DNA of 61,346 nt from an uncultured Aeromonadaceae bacterium (lineage in GTDB: Bacteria; Pseudomonadota; Gammaproteobacteria; Enterobacterales; Aeromonadaceae): positions 1 to 61,346 of the forward strand of contig CAMFKP010000016.1 in the NCBI GenBank assembly GCA_945957385.1, in the 5' to 3' direction. Shown here one piece after another: positions 58,554-61,346 of the stretch (the first letter of the stretch is position 1; each line of letters opens with the position of its first letter). The position numbers and the translations under genes are program-made. The notes under the pieces were generated by a model. The model was not told the origin of the DNA. It worked only from the letters and a program-made list of their open reading frames with translations, and did no database searches.

Positions 58554-58640
58554 CACTCTTCTCCTGTTGTGTGCACCGTAATCCTGTCGTGTTTTTCTCT
58601 CGCTTCGATGACACACAAATGAATTATTCGTGACAGCCCA

Positions 58641-59423
58641 TCAGCTCAGCCAGCCATAGTGTTGGTTCAATAGTTTCAATGACATAGCCAACGACATGAT
58701 CACCAGCAAAGGTCTAATCAATCCCACGCCCCGCTTGACGACCAGGCGAGATCCCAGCCGCGCACCGATAAATTGTCCGACTGCCATCGTCAGGCCGACA
58801 GTCCATACCATCTTGCCACCGAGCGCGAAAAATATTAGCGAGGCCAGGTTCGACGTGAAATTAAGCAATTTGCTGTGTGCGGTTGCCTTGGCGAGATTAA
58901 AACCGGCCAGTGCGACAAATCCCACTGCAAAAAATGAACCGGTCCCCGGACCAAAGAAGCCGTCATAAAATCCGACGCCGAGACCAATCGTTGCAGCAAA
59001 TGCCAAGTGCCCAAGACGGCGCTGCGAATCCTGATCACCAACACGCGGCGAAAACAAAAAATAGAATGCAAAGCCCATTAATAAAAATGGCAATATTTGC
59101 GCTAATGCACTGGCATCGATCTGCTGCACCAACAATGTACCGAAAGCACTCCCGATAAAGGTCAGTGCCACGGCCCATTTAATTGTCGAAAACTCAATAT
59201 ATCCATGGCGCGCAAAATACCAAGTCGCCGAAAAACTGCCAAAGCTGCTTTGCAATTTATTGGTCGCCAACGCCTGCGTAGGTGACAGGCCGGCGGCCAA
59301 TAATGCCGGCAATGTAATTAATCCCCCGCCACCTGCAATCGAATCAATAAAGCCCGCACCCAGCCCACATCCGGCCAACAACAACAACGTCAGTAGATCC
59401 ATTTCCATGCCCAACTTCTTCAC
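58641..59423 (-). CDS. yfcA: TSUP (TauE/SafE) family membrane protein YfcA
   Basis: A 260-residue membrane protein with about eight segments in two repeats: GFIDSIAGGGGLITLPAL in the first and GFYDGFFGPGTGSFFAV in the second. It is close to E. coli YfcA (269). The TSUP family moves anionic sulfur or organic compounds; the YfcA substrate is not established. The longest start is a GTG at 59423 that overlaps the tapT stop by four bases; ATG 59408 or 59402 are alternatives. Confidence 0.9.
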   Translation of the reverse strand: MKKLGMEMDLLTLLLLAGCGLGAGFIDSIAGGGGLITLPALLAAGLSPTQALATNKLQSSFGSFSATWYFARHGYIEFSTIKWAVALTFIGSAFGTLLVQQIDASALAQILPFLLMGFAFYFLFSPRVGDQDSQRRLGHLAFAATIGLGVGFYDGFFGPGTGSFFAVGFVALAGFNLAKATAHSKLLNFTSNLASLIFFALGGKMVWTVGLTMAVGQFIGARLGSRLVVKRGVGLIRPLLVIMSLAMSLKLLNQHYGWLS

Positions 59424-60106
59424 TCCCTGTCAGCGGCATGCTGAGTCCGTGCCGCCAGATAATTATCCCTAAACAGCAAGAACCATGCCTCCAGCGCCCG
59501 CGCAGCGGCCTGTTCATGATGCAGATCCAGCAATTTGACGCCAACCTCAGCCGTACATAACTGGCCACTCACCTTGGCTTTGCGAAGCTCGTAGCCCGAA
59601 TCCTGCTCGGCGGCTAACGTCAACACCGGCAACGCCGCCAGATAAGGGCTCTTGCGGAACATTTTTTTGGCTTCGGTCCAGGTGCCATCCAGCAAAATAA
59701 ACAGTGGTCTGCGCCCGCCATGGTCGGCAAGTAGGGTGGAAACGACCTGTTGTCCTGGATGTGCATACTGGGCCGGGAACACTACATAGGGTTGCCATTG
59801 CGGATCGGCCAATAATGCCAGTAACTGCGGATCAGGCTCGGTGCGCCGCCACAGAAACGCCTGAGTTGACTGGGGCGCAATATCGGCTATCAAACGTCCA
59901 GTGTTGGAGGGTTTGAGCGGCTCGGTATCGTACATCAGCAAGCAAAACCCCGCGGCTACCGGCACCGCTGGCCGCTGATCACAAATGCAGGTGGTTGCGG
60001 GTACCAGACAATAGCCACAGCGGCGAATGTTGCCGCCACGTGCCTGAAAAGGCTTACTGGAACTGGCTAGCCGTGCCTGCCGTAACCGCCAGACGGCGTG
60101 TTGCAT
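59420..60106 (-). CDS. tapT: tRNA-uridine aminocarboxypropyltransferase
   Basis: A 228-residue DTW-domain protein (E. coli YfiP/TapT 232) that makes acp3U at position 47 of tRNA with SAM as donor. The zinc-type cysteines are in RRCGYCLVPATTCIC; the active motif is LLDGTWTEAKKM; MYDTEPLKPSNTGRLIAD is also conserved. ATG 60106 has GGGAG nine bases upstream and aligns with the E. coli start; longer in-frame starts run into the upstream terminator. It is coupled to yfcA. Confidence 0.93.
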   Translation of the reverse strand: MQHAVWRLRQARLASSSKPFQARGGNIRRCGYCLVPATTCICDQRPAVPVAAGFCLLMYDTEPLKPSNTGRLIADIAPQSTQAFLWRRTEPDPQLLALLADPQWQPYVVFPAQYAHPGQQVVSTLLADHGGRRPLFILLDGTWTEAKKMFRKSPYLAALPVLTLAAEQDSGYELRKAKVSGQLCTAEVGVKLLDLHHEQAAARALEAWFLLFRDNYLAARTQHAADRE

Positions 60107-60137
60107 ATTCGCGCACTCCCCAACAAAACGAGGGCGC

Positions 60138-60166
60138 ATTCTAGCCGCCAAGCGGCCAGGCGAAAA
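60138..60166 (-). promoter_or_regulatory. Possible tapT promoter
   Basis: On the minus strand TTTTCG and TAGAAT are separated by 17 bases, about 32 bases before the tapT ATG. The -35 half lies in the U-run of the upstream terminator. Confidence 0.4.
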
Positions 60167-60191
60167 GAAAAAAGGCAGCCATCTGGCTGCC
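60162..60191 (-). terminator. Terminator between the 41-residue gene and tapT
   Basis: The stem GGCAGCC/GGCTGCC with a four-base loop is followed on the minus strand by TTTTTTCTTTT. It points away from the small gene at 60290-60415 and should end its transcript about 100 bases after its stop. Confidence 0.85.
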
Positions 60192-60289
60192 ATAAAAACT
60201 GATTTCATCAGTGATAAACAATCCTTCACCAGCGACAGTCAGGGGTGGAAACCGTCAGGTTCAGGGTAAACAACAACATAAGGAAAACG

Positions 60290-60415
60290 TCAGTCCAGGT
60301 ACTCGTAATGATGAACCGCCCTGCGGCTACCAAAGGCGCGCTGGATCACCCGGCGGGCTTTATCCAGTTGGCGCTGTGTTTTGATAACTTGCTTCAGCTC
60401 ATTGATTTGCTTCAT
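60290..60415 (-). CDS. 41-residue protein, unknown function
   Basis: The frame starts MKQINELKQVIKTQRQLDKA and ends AVHHYEYLD, 41 residues. GGGAG lies six bases before the ATG (GGGAGCACGTGATG), a terminator follows, and a dyad lies upstream, so it has the layout of a real small gene. The first 30 residues form a likely amphipathic, basic helix; the tail holds two His and two Tyr. No membrane segment or signal peptide is seen. I do not recognise it. Confidence 0.6.
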   Translation of the reverse strand: MKQINELKQVIKTQRQLDKARRVIQRAFGSRRAVHHYEYLD

Positions 60416-60778
60416 CACGTGCTCCCTGTGGTTCACATATCGAAACCAAAAACTTTTGTTACACGCCTTGTAACGTCATGCATGCATTGTTGATCAAGCT
60501 CACACTTTTGTCTAGCCCCAAAACCGTCTTCGTGTTGTTTTTTTTCATTAAAGTTCTTTTATTACAGATAAAGGCCTCATATGGATTACATAATCGTGCA
60601 TATATTCGGAAAAACGATGATCTGCGTTACGTACTTACAGAAATATTACCGTTTCATTACGTTACGCAAATTGCGGCGCATGAGGGGATGCGCACGCTTT
60701 TATATCGCCCTACTGCGCCTCAAGGTCAGAGATAAGGTATACTCTGGCTATTAGCAAGCCAGCATAAATAAGTAATAA
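60416..60778. other. AT-rich gap before the Lon-like gene
   Basis: It holds the dyad at 60458-60474 and a TATACT -10-like box at 60738-60743 about 36 bases before the final gene. A frame of 85 codons (60478-60735, plus strand) lacks a ribosome binding site and looks like chance. Confidence 0.5.
60458..60474. promoter_or_regulatory. Dyad GTTACA-N5-TGTAAC
   Basis: A perfect six-base inverted repeat with a five-base centre, 43 bases upstream of the 41-residue gene. It has the form of an operator; the binding protein is unknown. Confidence 0.4.
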
Positions 60779-61346
60779 GTGATTGAATTAAAAACAGAAC
60801 AACTTCTGCCGTCCCTTCCGGACTTGCCTGTCTCCCGCCTGTCGGAAATCGCGCCTCGCAGCTTTGCTGACGCTCAACCCCGCGCTTTATCGGCTATCAC
60901 GCGCCTGATCTCCATTCGGCGTGGTGGCCAGGTCATGTTGTTGAGTGGGTTTCCTGGCGTCAATTATGAACAGACAGTGATGGACCTGATTGACGAGTGT
61001 TCACCGGACAACAGTGATCTTTTTGATCTCTGCTACGCCGAGAACCTGCTCAACCCGAGCCGTCCGCTCTGGCTCAAACTCAGGCCTGGTAGCGGCATCG
61101 AGTTCTGTGAACTGGTGGGCGAACTGCTGCGATTATTAACTTTGCATCTGGATGCAGAGCTGGTGGTGACCCGGATCCTGAAAAAGCAGAATCAGGATCA
61201 AAAAATCGCTGACTACTTGTCGATGCTCGCTGCCCATGTGACTCAAGGTGGCTCCTTCACCCACCCGGTACTGATCAATCTGTTGATGCACCATGAAACA
61301 GAAACGCCGCCTGTTATTTATGGGCGTGATTTGAGCTGGACCAGCC
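60779..61346 (+). CDS. Probable YcbZ/LonH-type Lon protease homologue, 5' part
   Basis: A frame open from a GTG at 60779 to the window end, 189 codons, so the C-terminus is missing. The visible part resembles the N-terminal region of YcbZ-type Lon homologues: a helical start (LPVSRLSEIAPRSFADAQPR), then a strand-loop segment MLLSGFPGVNYEQTV that takes the place of a P-loop but lacks the GK(S/T). Protease-domain residues cannot be seen. A TATACT box lies 36 bases upstream. The start codon is uncertain because no good ribosome binding site is evident. Confidence 0.6.
   Translation, partial: MIELKTEQLLPSLPDLPVSRLSEIAPRSFADAQPRALSAITRLISIRRGGQVMLLSGFPGVNYEQTVMDLIDECSPDNSDLFDLCYAENLLNPSRPLWLKLRPGSGIEFCELVGELLRLLTLHLDAELVVTRILKKQNQDQKIADYLSMLAAHVTQGGSFTHPVLINLLMHHETETPPVIYGRDLSWTS

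Noticed and set aside
60478..60735. An 85-codon plus-strand frame
   Set aside because: No ribosome binding site, unusual codon make-up and AT-rich promoter-like context; treated as non-coding.

Overview
The window looks like a chromosomal segment of a gammaproteobacterium. The signs are a complete his operon with fused hisB and hisIE and a His-rich leader peptide, a nuoA-N operon with fused nuoCD, and close relatives of E. coli ygjP, yeeX, yoaA, tsaB, slp, udp, paeA (ytfL), ybjD, yfcA and tapT (yfiP). By eye the base composition is about half G+C. Gene order and the mix of families suggest something near Aeromonadales or Alteromonadales; this placement is inference. I saw no rRNA, tRNA, CRISPR array, insertion sequence or prophage.

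Layout. 1-2.2 kb: ygjP, yeeX and an orphan periplasmic binding protein. 2.2-9.6 kb (minus strand): hisL-hisGDCBHAFI with promoter, attenuator and terminator. 9.7-11.2 kb: a membrane diguanylate cyclase. 11.4-15.4 kb: yoaA, tsaB and slp, interleaved with two small unidentified genes. 15.6-30.4 kb: the thirteen genes nuoA to nuoN for respiratory complex I, closed by a strong terminator. 30.4-32.9 kb: udp, a DUF4124 protein and a patatin. 32.9-38.0 kb (minus): cobT-cobS-cobU-cobC-cobQ-cobO, late cobalamin synthesis and salvage. 38.0-47.8 kb (minus): a signalling block with a large TPR-GAF-GGDEF protein, queE, a receiver-GGDEF protein and a 1575-residue hybrid histidine kinase. 47.8-48.8 kb: about 1 kb with no supportable gene but with a striking nested inverted repeat. 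48.8-56.7 kb: paeA with a coupled AbgA-like hydrolase, an OmpA-type lipoprotein, a second-type Lon protease behind a sigma-32-like promoter, and a GlgX-type debranching enzyme. 56.7-61.3 kb: a YbjD/OLD-type nuclease, yfcA, tapT, two small genes with good ribosome binding sites, and the 5' part of a probable YcbZ-type Lon homologue running off the end.

Functionally this is mostly core metabolism (histidine, complex I, cobalamin, queuosine precursor) plus a dense cyclic-di-GMP signalling block. Three GGDEF proteins differ in their product-inhibition site. The least explained parts are the two small, probably disordered proteins flanking yoaA-tsaB that share a C-terminal VDL(F/Y)A ending, the 41-residue protein at 60.3 kb, the TPR-GGDEF protein whose AAA-like N-terminus lacks a P-loop, and the inverted repeat at 48.2 kb. 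I did not find one obvious new multi-gene system; these are the best leads.
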